DNA from: Apoda limacodes
Lineage: Eukaryota > Arthropoda > Insecta > Lepidoptera > Limacodidae
DNA length: 64,000 nt
Reading direction: 5' to 3'
Assembly (NCBI GenBank): GCA_946406115.1
Contig: OX291540.1
Span: forward strand, 7,932,563 to 7,996,562
A program made the translations under genes and the position numbers. The notes under the pieces are model-generated. The model was given only the letters and a program-made list of their open reading frames with translations. It searched no databases and was not told the DNA's origin. How positions within the stretch are numbered: position 1 is the stretch's first letter; the number at the start of each line of letters is the position of its first letter. Shown here one piece after another: positions 44,580 through 56,092 of this stretch.

Positions 44580-45085
44580 AAAATAAAAGCCCGAGCTATA
44601 CGTAAGCTTGATCCAGACAGCCCGTTTACATGGTGTCTTCACAACGTGAAGGTGCTGCGTTGCTAACACCGACCCGGCTGTAGACACCAACTTTGAAGTC
44701 TATCGGACTACTGCGCGAATGAGCCTAAACCAAACCAGGAAAAGAACCTATTGGCAGATTCGTGGGGCTGGAGGCCTGCTGTTCGCAGATCCCGTCTTGC
44801 AAGAGGCGGCACAATAGACGCAGCTAGGTGAGCGCTGTAGCGTCGCCCAGATGGCGAACAGGACAGCCCACGCTGATAGGACACCTAAAAGGTGCGCTGA
44901 CTCGATCTGTGGCAAGGGGCGTGGCGAGATACGGTCGCAGTGGCCGTACAGATGGCTGCCCAGCCAAGCAGGTGTGCTGCTTAGCCATACTACGATGAGG
45001 ATTAGCCAGCAAGAAGCAGAAACGGTAGTATCATCAGTTGGCAGACAGGTTCTTTACATTTCTTTGCATTTCGATAAGAATTTTC
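44580..45085. other. G/C-rich island of unknown origin
   Basis: About 450 bases (44600-45040) are far richer in G and C than everything around, with gaggcctgctgttcgcagat, gggcgtggcgagatacggtc and tggctgcccagccaagcagg. Two overlapping frames (44824-45012 minus, 44851-45159 plus) are open through it but match nothing I recognise. It sits between the copia Gag start and a family 1 repeat. Candidates are a fragment of a G/C-rich LINE or host exon, or an LTR piece; none could be shown. Confidence 0.5.
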
Positions 45086-45100
45086 CCTTAGAGAATACAA

Positions 45101-45523
45101 AAAATCGGCCATGTGCGTGTCGGACTCGCGCACGAAGGGTTCCGTATCATTATCTATAAAAACAACAAAAAAAAAAAAAACACGATTGTTGTATGGGAGC
45201 CCCGTTAAATATTTGTTTCATTTTAATTTAATTATTTATTTGTAAAGTTATTGTATAACTCAATACTCTGTGAACATTTTAGCGTCTACCTTGTTACCTT
45301 TATCAATATCGAGCAAAATCGAGCAAAAAAATCACGTTTGTTGTATGGGATCCCCCTTTAATATTTATTTTTTTCGGTTTTTTTAGTATTCGTTGTTATA
45401 GTGGCAAAATTTCAACTGTCTAACTTTCACGGTTCATGAGATACAGCTTGGTGACAGACGGATGGACAGCGAAGTCTTAGTAATAGGGTTCCGCTAATTA
45501 CTCTTTGAATACAGAACCCTAAA
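45101..45523 (+). repeat. Dispersed repeat family 1, copy
   Basis: Runs from aaaatcggccatgtgcgtgt through cgcacgaagggttccgtatc and ttcatgagatacagcttggt to ttgaatacagaaccctaaag. An A-run and a duplicated atcgagcaaaatcgagcaaa occur in its middle. It abuts a LINE 3' end at 45528. Confidence 0.85.
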
Positions 45524-45525
45524 GC

Positions 45526-45672
45526 ACACGGTCCACCTGATGGTAAGCGGTCACCGTGGGCTATGGACGCTTGCAACATCAGGGGCATTACTCGCGCGTT
45601 GCCCACCCTTCAAATATCCAATAACTTCTTTCTTAAAGAACCCAATACTGTAGTCCTTAGAGAAAACCTTGT
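45526..45672 (-). mobile_element. Jockey/CR1-type LINE 3' end scrap
   Basis: Reads cacacggtccacctgatggt, gacgcttgcaacatcagggg, gcgttgcccacccttcaaat and aataacttctttcttaaaga, the complement of the C-terminal coding and 3' tail of the family seen at 32031. Truncated at about 45670. Confidence 0.8.
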
Positions 45673-46039
45673 TTATATCTGCGGAATTCATAATTTAACG
45701 ATGCCAATATACAGGAACATACTAACTAAAGCCTCATGGTGTCACCCAAGCCATTTAACGTTTCCCGTGAAAAGTTTTTATTCCCACTTTTCTACCTATG
45801 CTACTTGCGTCCGTCCTTCTGCCCGTAAGTCACAGTTATTTTATAAAGAAAATATTAATACTAATTTAAAATCTGGTACACATACATAAACATTTTTTTG
45901 TATATTCACTATAAAAATCTCAACACTCCTGAAAGCAGGTGTGACCAATACTTCTAGTTCTTTAGAGTCCATGATCGGACCGCGCTTTAAATAGATCTAT
46001 ACAATTTAGTCAAACAAAATTCGTGCGATAACTACGCTC
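45673..46039. other. Interval with a Lepidoptera repeat scrap
   Basis: Contains acttgcgtccgtccttctgc, ccgtaagtcacagttatttt, a diverged form of the cagtccgt-type word at 23830. No gene. Confidence 0.4.
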
Positions 46040-46425
46040 ATAATGGTGAAGTGTCCCAATTTTTGATGAGATGTGAAAGAGCTTCTACTGGATTTAAAAA
46101 AAGAAATGAGCAACATCGTTACACAGGAGATGCGATCAGTGTCTAGCTTGGTACAATACTGCATTGAGAACGTAGACGAGTTTGCTGAAACTATTGAAGG
46201 CCTTACAGGCAGACAGATGGACCTAGAAAAAAAATTGTTCATATTGACAACAAAAACAAGCACCTCGAACTCAAGATGAAAGCTCTTGAACAATGCAACC
46301 GAAAATGGAGCAGATGGTTCTTGCAGATCACGTAGAAATCTCAGGTTTGCCGGGATCTAGAGACCTGTCTATAATCATTGAAAATCTAGTGGGTATAAGT
46401 GATATCGTATCAGTAAGCATCATGT
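46040..46425 (+). mobile_element. LINE ORF1 fragment (coiled coil)
   Basis: The open frame at 46073-46279 reads ELLLDLKKEMSNIVTQEMRS, SLVQYCIENVDEFAETIEGL and RQMDLEKKL. After a frameshift it continues as KHLELKMKALEQCNRK and MEQMVLADHVEISGLPGSRD. Heptad-like leucine and charge spacing followed by a V-E-I-S-G-L-P segment is the layout of ORF1 of jockey/L1-like elements, with a coiled coil and then the nucleic-acid-binding domain. It is an orphan piece: no ORF2 follows. Decayed from about 46425. Confidence 0.7.
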
Positions 46426-47085
46426 TTTCCTGGGATACAAGGTAAATTCATAGATGGTATCGCAAGCTACAGTAGAAATCGAAATCAAAAACAAATCTCT
46501 TTACTTGAATTATAGTTTTCGTCTTGGAACAAGAAAAAAAAAACAATCGTCGTACCAATCTACTACAACTTTTTGTAAGAAGTATCGAATAAAGGATTTA
46601 TAGGCTTGGAAAATAAACAATAGTAATTGTTTTAGAGATTTAATATCAAAGTGAAAAATAATTGTGCTAATACTACAAATGCAGCAGTCATATTTTTTCT
46701 GTTTTCTGCCACATTTTCATTTCTGAGCCCAATATAAAATGATCACCTTTTATATCTAAATTATAATAACACCTAGATTGGTCATCGCCAGCGGTGATAA
46801 GAGGGCTGGCTGCTATTTCGCTCAGTATTGCTATACAAAGAGGAAATGCAGCCAGTGCTCTGGGTGCGATGCCACTCGGGCCTAGTTTATATAATTGATT
46901 TTTATTTATTTTTTAATTAATTCTTGTTTTATTTTTGTTTTTATTTTAGCTTTAAATTGTAAACTTATAATTTTGTAACTTTAATTAATTAAATTATAAT
47001 CATTTTAAAACCGAACGTCGTAAGTTACCTCGCTGCAATTTGTGGCCCCCTTAGATCTTCTGTTGATAGGTCGTCGAAAGTTACT
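46426..47085. other. A/T-rich interval with one G/C-richer patch
   Basis: The patch 46775-46885 (catcgccagcggtgataaga, aggaaatgcagccagtgctc) is open in a minus frame reading GPSGIAPRALAAFPLC and IAILSEIAASPL. I cannot name a family. The rest is A/T-rich. Confidence 0.4.
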
Positions 47086-47435
47086 TTTTCGCTCTTCATC
47101 AAGGCAAAAAGGTCTTAAAAGGTTGCCTTGAAAATAACGATTCAAATAGTTTACTGCCCGTTCTGTAGTTTCAGAGGTAATTATACCTTCGTCATTCAGT
47201 TACGAATGAGTTTCAATTAAATTAATAGCTGTCCCTAATGCTCCTCTATAGAACTATTTGAATTAACGAGAGATTAATTTACATTAGAAATGGGTTCCAC
47301 ATATTTACTTGTCGGACCTCGATCTGAGGAATTAGTGAAGCAAACTTTGATACAGGTCAAATACTGATTGACTCTGAATAGCTACTGCAGCTTTTGTTCT
47401 CAAATCTATTTTTTTTTTCTTGCACAGGATTGGAA
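47086..47435 (-). pseudogene. Coding-like minus-strand segment, family unknown
   Basis: On the minus strand, 47435 to 47050, two frames alternate with protein-like content: DLRTKAAVAIQSQSVFDLYQ, then ALGTAINLIETHS, LNDEGIITSETTERAVNYLN and RYFQGNLLRPFCLDEERKSN in one frame, with DLSTEDLRGPQIAAR in another. Composition (many E, R, T, few A/T-driven K/I/F runs) differs from random translation in this region. It is possibly a transposase remnant. The family is not established. Confidence 0.35.
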
Positions 47436-47489
47436 AGGTTGGGTATTATAGGAGCAGTACCTACACAGATAACTTTTTATCCTAATCAA

Positions 47490-47560
47490 AATCTAATAAC
47501 TTCTTTCTTAAAGAGCCCCATACTGTAGTTCTTAAAGAAAACCTTGGCAAAAACCTTGAA
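47490..47560 (-). mobile_element. Jockey/CR1-type LINE scrap
   Basis: The words atctaataacttctttctta and aagagccccatactgtagtt, aaagaaaaccttggca match the minus-strand form of the LINE C-terminal coding region (compare 45610-45672). About 70 bases only. Confidence 0.6.
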
Positions 47561-49049
47561 ACTTTAAAACTAGTTATTTACGCAATTTAGACTACATTGC
47601 CCATTTAAGTCGAATAATTTTTATACCTCAAAGGGAAAATCACTGTAATAATTGAAAATTAGATACGCCTGTCGAAAATGGAATAGATACCGTAACATGA
47701 TACGATGTTATTAATATATTTGCATCTGTCAACGCCATATTGAATCAACCCTCGATCGCATCGTCTCAAATAAATCCTTACAGCACGGCCGACTGCCAAC
47801 AATGCAAGCGAAACATGATTTTTAGCTCAGGGTTAATCGCAAGGGCGGAAATGGACGTGGGGCACTTTTCATACAGATCGAAGTTTTTGTAGCAATCCCA
47901 CCACGGTACCCGAATTTTGGCCCGGGCGAATGTATACCTATATATAGGAACCTACATTTGCCTGCTTGCTCTGCTGATCTACATTTCAATCGTTTCACCC
48001 TCTCGCAGAATATGATGAGTTTCCCAGAAAGATGATATAAGTCGTTTTTATCGATAAAAATAATTTATTATTGTCTATGTTATTCTTAAAAAAAAACGAT
48101 TTTCATAAAACTAAGGACGGAGAACTAAACTTTAAATTTAAAATTAATCAGTTTAGCCACTGACTAAAAATACAACAATAAACTGCATTCAAATATAATT
48201 TATTTCAGAAAATAACATTCAGCCATAGATAAATGAAGGGCGTAAAGTCGAGCACGTTTTATTTCACAATTAAGGTAAGCCGCTTTTCAGTTAACTAATA
48301 GGATTAAGAAGGAAACAGCTACGAAGTACGCCTCGACGCGACTTATTTGTTAACTTTCTACGTTTTGTTATGGTTGCACTATGATAAAAGCTAATGGTGT
48401 AGTGTTTTACACGACTGCAGCAAAAAAGAGATGTCTATGTGTGTGGGTATACTGGTTCAGAAGGGTGTCAGATTCAGGTTTGTTGCCTTTTGTTAAGGTT
48501 TTAGGTTAGGTCAATATCCGCGGCTAATGATGCAACAGACGTGTTCTAGAGCTGAGTCTGCGATCTGAATTGGAAAGTAAAGAGTGAGACACACTAGCTC
48601 GATGAACCGATATGACATGACACCTTGAAAAATGTAGGTAGAAAATTTCGAAGGATTTTGGCCTATAATCTTTTTTGTTTTAGTACTGAACCCTAAGTGT
48701 GTAGGTTTTGCTCTGTTTAAATGTTTGTTATTTTGTTCATTTGCCTACGATAGGCATTCATATATGGAAGAGTCGGATATACTGTACCACTTTTTGTTGC
48801 AAAGAGATATCTCGCTTTGATGTCGATTAAAATAAACAATTTATCGAGTATCACATAGTTTAGTATTTTGTTTATCTTATAACGCAATATCAATACCGTA
48901 CTACTTGTTTATTTCTTCAAATATGCGTTATTTTGGAGGCTTTCCATTGGTACCATTAACTTAATCAGTCGGTTGAATTGTACCACAGGTATGGTAATTG
49001 TTTGGTGAATAATGAATTATTTGAATTACAGATTTAATTATTTTTAATA
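47561..49049. other. Interval with a G/C-richer patch
   Basis: 47745-47960 is richer in G and C (cgatcgcatcgtctcaaata, gcacggccgactgccaacaa, ggacgtggggcacttttcat). It reads TADCQQCKRNMIFSSGLIAR in one plus frame, reminiscent of the C2H2-like finger at the end of some LINE ORFs but not convincing. The rest is A/T-rich. Confidence 0.4.
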
Positions 49050-49340
49050 CCACTAATGTGGTAAACAAGCTTACTTTCCGCCTGATGGTAAGCGGTCACC
49101 GTAGCCTATGGACGCTTGCAACACCAGTCTTGAAGAACCTCATACTCTCATTTGAGAAAACCTTGGCAGGGAGTTAATTCCACAACTTAAGCGTTTGCGG
49201 GAGGAAGTTTCTCTAAAACCGCACTGTACGCGACCATTTCGGTTCTAAAGTGTGAGAATGAATTCCCTGCCGATGCCGGTGCAATGGTAGAAAGTAGCCG
49301 TGGGCATCATTTCGAACAATTCTTCAGAACACTACCCATG
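49050..49340 (-). mobile_element. Jockey/CR1-type LINE C-terminus and tail
   Basis: Begins with the 3' end accactaatgtggtaaacaa and cgcctgatggtaagcggtca, then gacgcttgcaacaccagtct, gcgtttgcgggaggaagttt and agtgtgagaatgaattccct, and ends near cgaacaattcttcagaacac. It is the complement of the 32150-32490 region. A small internal deletion removes the region between gcttgcaacaccag and tcttgaagaac. Confidence 0.85.
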
Positions 49341-50254
49341 ATACTACTGGTGGTACGATTTACCAAACTAGTCGATTTATCAAAAAAGTATTTGTCACAA
49401 AATAACCTCAAAATCTAATTAGTTCGTTTCTTTAATAATTGAATGGTGATAACAGCTCTGTCAACCAACAAAATATTACAAAATAATTTATTTGTTGGAC
49501 GCCATTACTAAAATTTCATTACCATTACTTTTGTTTTGTACGCACAAAAAAAAATCAGATTAATTGGAAATATAAAGGCGGTATATACAACTCATTCCTA
49601 GTACGTCGTTTAAGTTATATAAATTTGAAATAGAAGATAATTATAATACTTTCAGAAGTTTTTATCCACTAAAACTAGTTTTAACGTAATGATGACGAGT
49701 CCAAAGTCCACGAAAACTACAAGCATTCGTAAAACAGTCCGCTTTTACAGTTATACCTTAATCACCATGACTTTGCTCAATAATTACTGAACTAAAGTTG
49801 AACTTCGAATATCCCGACATTTATGTGTTTAGGCCTATTAAATTACCTATTCGAAATACTACGAGCCGCAGCTCACAGTAAAATTACTTTGATTTTTAAT
49901 TAAAACTTTTGTGAAACGCATATTCAAAAATTTTAACTTAAATTTTATATATCACATAATCAGTTGTTATAATTAGTTAAGGAATAAAACAATTTAAAAT
50001 AAGCTCATTAAAAATAACACCAAGCATATTCAAAAGATAAGAAAATTTTAATCGAAAACCTTAATTGTTTAATCTAAGAAAAAATTAAAACCAGCGAGTA
50101 AAGTCTTTATTTCTATTAAAACAAAAGCAGTTATACCACATTTAATTCGGCAAAGCCTTAGGGGATTTAGAGGAGACTTGCTGCATAGACTTTATTCTTA
50201 TGAAAAAAATCCGCATTAATTTTCATATCTTTGGCTCAGCCTTTATACACCCTA
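49341..50254. other. A/T-rich interval
   Basis: Nothing recognised; A/T-rich with no open frame above 60 codons. Confidence 0.5.
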
Positions 50255-50450
50255 CTGCTGGGAGACAAGCCTTTTCTCGGAAAAAAGGCTTAGGTCATAG
50301 CCCACTGCGCTGGCCTAGTGCGTTTTCGCGGATGTTTTTTGAGTCAGTAGCCACTGCTCGACTGTAAGAGTTCTTAAGCCACCCATAAGGCCTCTGATAT
50401 GACGACAACGACTGCAGTGATATGATTTAACGTGCCATGTGAAGGACGGA
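50255..50450 (-). repeat. Lepidoptera SINE/LINE-tail repeat, minus copy
   Basis: Contains cctactgctgggagacaagc, aaaaggcttaggtcatagcc, gcgctggcctagtgcg, ccactgctcgactgtaagag and cgactgcagtgatatgattt. Its left part is the complement of the gtggactatggcctaagcc type of repeat end. This is the fullest copy of that type in the window. Confidence 0.65.
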
Positions 50451-50735
50451 TAAGCTCAAAAAAATGATTCACTACACAGTCACTTATGTAGGCAGAGGTA
50501 CTGACAACGCCCGACTTTTTGTATTTTAAGATAATTCGTTAATTTTGGTCGTGTCCTTATGGCTATTTTTATTGAATCAAGGAGCGAGAGAGAGATATCC
50601 TCTGCGTTTATTTTACGCGGGCTTCAATTTACTGTAAAAGCGCATCTAGCAGAAGCATGTCGCAATACCTCACTGTTCAGTAGGGTTTACTCATTGCTCG
50701 TGTTTTAATGTTGCAAGTGTATTCTACCTTTTTAG

Positions 50736-51032
50736 AAACGAGCAATTCTTGTATATATATAATCTGAATCTCGGAAACGGCTTCAACCATTTTCATGAAA
50801 TTTTGTATACAGGGGGTTTCCGGGGCGCTAAATCGATCTAGCTAGGTTTAATTTTTAGGAAACGTTGTTTTATCCGTGTTTTCAGGAAATAAAAACTGAA
50901 AAATATGACTCTTCCTGACATCCACTGACGAGTAGTAATACTATTATTTTTTACCGGCACAGCAACAGTAAAGCTGCTTGACAATAGATGGCGTTGTTAA
51001 AAAAAACGAGCAAAGCTCGGTCTTTCAGGTAC
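50736..51032 (+). repeat. gagcaattcttgtat repeat family, copy B
   Basis: Shares with 25886-26172 the order cgagcaattcttgtatatat, atctcggaaacggcttcaac, gctaaatcgatctagctagg and gacaatagatggcgttgtta, ending acgagcaaagctcggtcttt. The gagcaaagctc near the end is a small palindrome. This copy is slightly longer and better preserved. Confidence 0.85.
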
Positions 51033-51785
51033 TACTTTTTGAAACGAGTTGCTGAAAAGAGTACAAATGTGATAGTAGTTTTGATTTCTTGATTTGAATC
51101 AAAGTACCTGAGTATAAAAAATAAATATTTATTCAATAATGCTCTGAAATTTCATTTCGCAGATTTTGCTAAAGAAGTTAATCTCTCAACGAATTATAAA
51201 ACAGAAAGTGGGAATTAAGGGGTTTTGTTGTTTTTGCTCTATCGTAAAAACGGAAAAGAAGATTAAAGTTAAATTTATAATAAATTGAATATAATAAAAC
51301 AACAAACAATTAGTTCTAGTCAGCAAGTCAGAGTTTTTACTGCAAATACCCTCGGTCGATCTTATTTCAGGTATTTAAAACATTACAGAAATAAATTGTG
51401 AGTAAATTTTCAACATACTACTGTAAGGATATCTATTGGCTTTGCATTGCGTAAAAATTATCTAATCATTCCTGGAAATTATATATTTAAGTTAAAATAT
51501 ATTATATTAGATGAAAAACCGCTACAGCAGATAAGTAGCATGATATTAAATTATGACATTTAATATAAAAATATAAAATTTAATTTTAATTACAAAACAA
51601 AATTTATCAAAACCAAGTTAAAATTGCTTTTTTGCATACTACTCGTTTAAATGTCCACGCTGTCCGCTGACGTCATTAGACCCGTGGAGGTCTTCTTAAC
51701 GTTTTTAGTAGAAACCCAAAGCTTTTATGTTTTCTCGTTAGCCGATGGAACAATAGCTGTATCACGGGAAATATATTTTCATTTT
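51033..51785. other. A/T-rich interval
   Basis: No feature recognised. Confidence 0.5.
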
Positions 51786-52070
51786 TAGGGTTCCATACCT
51801 AAAGAGTAATTAATGAAACCCTATTACTAAGACTCCGCCGTCCATCCGTTCACAACAAATTCTAAAAAACAGAATAAAATAAATATTTAAGGGGGGTCCC
51901 ATACAACAAACGTGATTTTTTTTGCTTGATATTGATAACGGCAACAGGTAGACGCTTTAAAATATTCACAGAATATTTAGTTATATACTCTCCCATACAT
52001 CAAACGTGATTGATGAACGTGAACAGAACCCTTCGTGCGCGAGTCCGACTCGCACTTGGCCGATTTTTAT
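51786..52070 (-). repeat. Dispersed repeat family 1, short minus copy
   Basis: Starts tagggttccatacctaaaga (the 3' end in complement) and ends gtgcgcgagtccgactcgca, cttggccgatttttatgg (the 5' end). The family's middle is shortened, so the copy is only about 285 bases. Confidence 0.85.
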
Positions 52071-52545
52071 GGAAATTGCAACTGAACTTTAGTATATAGC
52101 ATTTTCTATTGAACCTTTATATCCGAAGAATTAGAATAGAATAGAATTTATTTGACTCACAAAACAACACTGAAAAAAAGTACCTAAGAGAAATAAGGAC
52201 ACGCAATATATTAAATAACATACGAGTTGCAGTGATATCAAATTTGGTCACTTATTACTCAAGGGTAATATCGAATGTTTTTAGAGCTGGCTTGTTAGAA
52301 ACAAAGCCAATGAAAAAATAATATTAATTTTGCATTAAGAGATCTATGGTAACCTGCTGAAGTATATTGAACTCATCTGTCATTTCTTTCTATGAATTGG
52401 CGGCAATTTAAAAAATACGTGTAGCGCGTCAAAATTAATTTAACGCGAGAAAATTTTCGTTCTATAATTTATTACGTCTTTCGTACAAAGTTATGATAGA
52501 CTTCGATTTAATGATGAAGCCCCGTCACGTGCCACTGTTTCAATG
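52071..52545. other. A/T-rich interval
   Basis: No gene. atagaatagaatttatttga (52136) is a GAATA-type short repeat. Confidence 0.5.
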
Positions 52546-52547
52546 TT

Positions 52548-52579
52548 ACAACTGGTTCAATGTTACAACTGATTCAATG
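52548..52579. repeat. 17-bp tandem duplication
   Basis: ttcaatgttacaactgg is followed directly by ttcaatgttacaactga and then ttcaatgag, 2.4 units in all. Confidence 0.85.
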
Positions 52580-52781
52580 AGTTTAAGCGTTGTCGTAAGG
52601 ATCTTACTGATGACGTGCGTGAGTGTTGCATAAAACCAAATTGAAAATGAGTCCTTTGTCATTCCAAGCCATAACATATACCCACTCGAAGTTAAAAGAA
52701 CCGCCTTTTCAAACTACAAAAGAACATTCGCTTTTTTGCTGTGGGACGTCAACAATGTTTTTCTTTACTCGTAAAATCCAA

Positions 52782-53399
52782 CGGGTTAGCTCACACCTCG
52801 GTCTCGACGTGACGCGACGCGACGTGAAGCGGCTTTAAGGCTAGGGTATAGGCCAGACCACGAAAATACGCCGTTTTTGTGCAAATTTTGTGATTAAACT
52901 ATAGCATCTAAAGCATTGAAAAAAATATTTGTTATAAAACTTACTTTTGTCTAGTGCATTACCTTATTGAATGATTTTCATTTATTGTATTTAATGCAAC
53001 AAAAAATGTAGAACTGACCGTTGTTTTAACACTTGTGCAAATTTTTAAAGCGTGTTTTGCATTTGCTTATAATGAAAGTTGGTTAAATAATTAGAATAGC
53101 TTGTTATCTAGTGCATAGACTCTAAGTTGTAGCGAAAAGTCAAAAAATGTGACTACAAAACGGTAATAACGTTAAATTCCATTCAAAAAATTTAAAGTTA
53201 CAAGGCGTCATTACGGTATAAATTACTTAAGAAGTATATAACATATATATCTCATAGTTATGTATATGACATTATCTAATTATTTTTAGTACATTTACAT
53301 ACACAACATTAGAATTACAGAAATTAGCTTTCTGGCCTATATCGCCAAAGAAAATCTTAAGATGCTTGACGTCGCGTCTCGGTATGAGCTGACCCTAAC
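52782..53399. mobile_element. 618-bp inverted-repeat element, probable MITE
   Basis: The ends are cgggttagctcacacctcgg with gacgcgacgcgacgtgaagc on the left, and the complement of agggtcagctcatacc, gagacgcgacgtcaagc on the right. A second paired word tataggccaga (about 52847, complement ctggcctata about 53333) follows inward. Arms of about 70 bp are diverged and offset by a small indel. The interior is A/T-rich and non-coding. Confidence 0.65.
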
Positions 53400-53635
53400 G
53401 TGAAGGCAAAGTGGGTGCTAAGACCTTAATTAGTCTCACTTTATTTTCTCCAAGCAAAGCGCGCATTCTTAGAAAAACGTTTCGATAGGTATGTATACAA
53501 GCTTTAAGCTTTTATTTTGACTTCAGCCAAAACTGTTTGATTCATAAATTCTTTAGATATATGATTATTACTATTCTCGCCATTTCGTCTGTGTTTTGGT
53601 GAGTTCAAATTTACCTTATAATTTTATTTATTTAC

Positions 53636-53740
53636 TCGTAAGTGTAATGCAAAACATTCTGTGTAACACTTACAAACTCGAGTCGTTAAAGCCTTAGGCC
53701 TTAGATCTTAGGCTTCTAAATAGTCATTCGTTAGTTTTTT
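53636..53740 (+). repeat. cctaaggc dispersed repeat, copy B
   Basis: Reads agtgtaatgcaaaacattct, gtgtaacacttacaaactcg, taaagccttaggccttagat and cttaggcttctaaatagtca. It is collinear with 38571-38704 and ends in a T-run. Confidence 0.65.
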
Positions 53741-53921
53741 TTTTTTTTTTTCATTTATTTACTGTAACAAACACAATACATAAGATATATAACCTGCCAA
53801 ACTGTGCAACAGTTTGTCGGCAGTAGTTCTCGTTTTATATTTACAGTTAATATAATTAGGTATATAATCAATTACATGCAGATATGTGCTATTACACACA
53901 CGTACACGTACGTTCAAACAA

Positions 53922-53922
<1 letters not shown>

Positions 53923-53975
<53 letters not shown>
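53923..53975. repeat. (CA)26 microsatellite
   Basis: Twenty-six uninterrupted CA dinucleotides. The frames over it on both strands are repeat artefacts. Confidence 0.97.
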
Positions 53976-53978
<3 letters not shown>

Positions 53979-53979
53979 T

Positions 53980-55695
53980 TAATTAACTAGCAATCTTAAA
54001 GCCTTAAAGTAAAAGGGAATAAGTATCGTTACATAGGATATACTATTCTTGCAGTAGGATGCCAAGTATACATAGGTAAACTAAATGGGTTTATTTTTAG
54101 TATTAGTACTACAAATATAATTTGCCCTTTTTACCCGATAGCTTGAGGATATGGTTTTGGCGCATGGGTATGTATTTATTCCCTCACATAATACAAACAG
54201 CTTAAAGGATTTCGATTTTCGTCCTTGAAGTATCCCTTAATTTGTCGTGACAGGCCATGGGTATTTTAAAATAAAAGTGAAAAGCGCCCATAAAACGCCA
54301 TTTTGTAGAAATGTACCTCATAGCTATCATATAAAAGGACTCATCATATACTTCCTGAAAATCTGCAGTTGTTACTAGGGCAATCCAAATCATGATAATA
54401 AATTAATATTACCTTCTTTCAAACGACTTCAGGTTATCGATTTAACCCGTATGTATTTATTTTACTAGTATGTATTTATTTAACCCGTATGTATTTATTT
54501 ATTATTGTCAGAATTGCACAATATTTACGTATGATAGACTATGTGGGGTTCTTATGTATATCTTGTGTATGTATCTATGTTGTGTATACTAATATATATG
54601 CATGTTTAAAAAAAAAGGGGGCATCGGATGGTAATAAGGCTCTTTCTATTTAGTTACTGTTTAACTCAGGGAACTGAGCAAGTGTTATCAAAATTGGGTC
54701 AGGAGATTTCAAAATATAGACTGTTGAGTGTGTACCAATCACATGAAAAACACATTTTCGGCTCCACACTTTTGTTCAAGTCAAAGTTCTAACACGGATC
54801 TTATTGTTGGTATGTTAACCGATATTTTCGACTCTTACCAGCCCCCATTTGAAGGACTTCATATTTTTTATTTAATAAGGGTGATACCATAATGATATAC
54901 GTATTTGCAGGTTATTCTTAAGGAAGGTTGTAGGCAGTTTAACATCACGCTACGACCCGTAGGTGTCAAGCAAAAGGAAAAATATCGCGAGTGTAAGGAC
55001 GGGGGTAGCATTACAGCGCAAAGGAAACGAAAACAAAACAACATCTGCCAGGTAGGCGATTATGACATAAGTTGATATAACTGCCCTCAATTTGTACTGA
55101 GTGTTTTTTGGACCGTGTGTTTTTTGGACCTGAGCCAATAAATCAATCCTTTGTCATTCGCTAGACACCCTCATTTTTTACAATATTTTCTCATGCAAAC
55201 TTTGACTACCCTTTGACTATCTTTTATTTTAGAAAACCGTAAATAAAATCTTAAGTTTTACAATAATTATGATTTGAATAAAATGTATCAGTCAAGTAAT
55301 TTACTAGTTACGTAAATAACATGCTTGCTACTTGTTCTACATGACTTGATTTAATGTCTTATTTCATTGAAATAATTTTGTTCAATTATTTCATTTCAAG
55401 TATTTTGATTGCTAAGTCCATATGTGTGTTTTTTTTCTAATTTTGCTGATTTTGTCTTTTATATGGATACAAACGTTCTCAGCGCCTTTGACTTGTTAGT
55501 GTTGCGCTACCGAAAAATTGATAACACCGTGTCGAAATTGTGTTATCTTTGAGCATAAAAAACTTTGTCATTTTTTTGTTTTAGTAATAATTTTATTAAA
55601 AAAATAAATTGTATTTTTAGCTAACTAGCAAAACAGTGTATCAATGCTAAGCTTAGATAATTCAAAAAACAACGAAGAATTTAGTTTCAATATTT
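53980..55695. other. 1.7 kb interval, little recognised
   Basis: Three spaced copies of gtatgtatttattt (54452-54505) form a short degenerate tandem. Open frames at 54202-54393 and 54950-55138 (minus) show no family resemblance. Otherwise A/T-rich. Confidence 0.45.
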
Positions 55696-55699
55696 ATAT

Positions 55700-56092
55700 A
55701 GAAACTATCTTTTGCCCTCTGTATCACCCGCTCTAAATTCGGTTATCGGTGTAGGATTTCATTTTCAATAGAAAAAATATTAATTAAATTTTATAGAAAA
55801 AAAACCGTCCTGTCTTTCCTGCGCCTCAAACTATCTCCTTGCCAAATTTGCCCGCGGTTCCCCCTGCCCTAAATTCCATTATCAGTGTAGGATTTTAACG
55901 GCAACACCTCAACTTTAGAAAAAAAAACCGACCCACGCTTGACATTTTCAAGTAGCCTGTGTCCTTTATCGGGACTCAAACTGTCTCCATGGTTTATATT
56001 ATTTTAATTGGTACAGCGGTTAAAGCGTGAAGAGGTAACAGACAGACAGAGTTATATCGTATTTATAATCTTAGTATGGACTAGGTTCTCGT
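55700..56092 (-). repeat. Lepidoptera dispersed repeat (catactaatattataaatgc type), minus copy
   Basis: The plus strand shows atcggtgtaggatttcattt, tatcgggactcaaactgtct, taaagcgtgaagaggtaaca, cagacagacagagttatatc and tttataatcttagtatggac, the complement in order of 33409-33765. The inner piece with gtgtaggatttcattttcaa (55751) is duplicated as gtgtaggattttaacggcaa (55882). Confidence 0.75.

Noticed and set aside
45563..45889. 108-codon plus frame
   Set aside because: Its first half is the antisense of a LINE C-terminus and the rest is repeat scrap.
46006..46293. 95-codon minus frame
   Set aside because: It is the antisense shadow of the LINE ORF1 fragment at 46073-46425.
47745..47960. C2H2 finger of a LINE C-terminus
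   Set aside because: The C-x-x-C spacing is present but the histidines are not, and the surrounding frame does not hold.
53759..53986. Cys/Val and Thr/His repeat peptides on both strands
   Set aside because: They are translations of the CA microsatellite.
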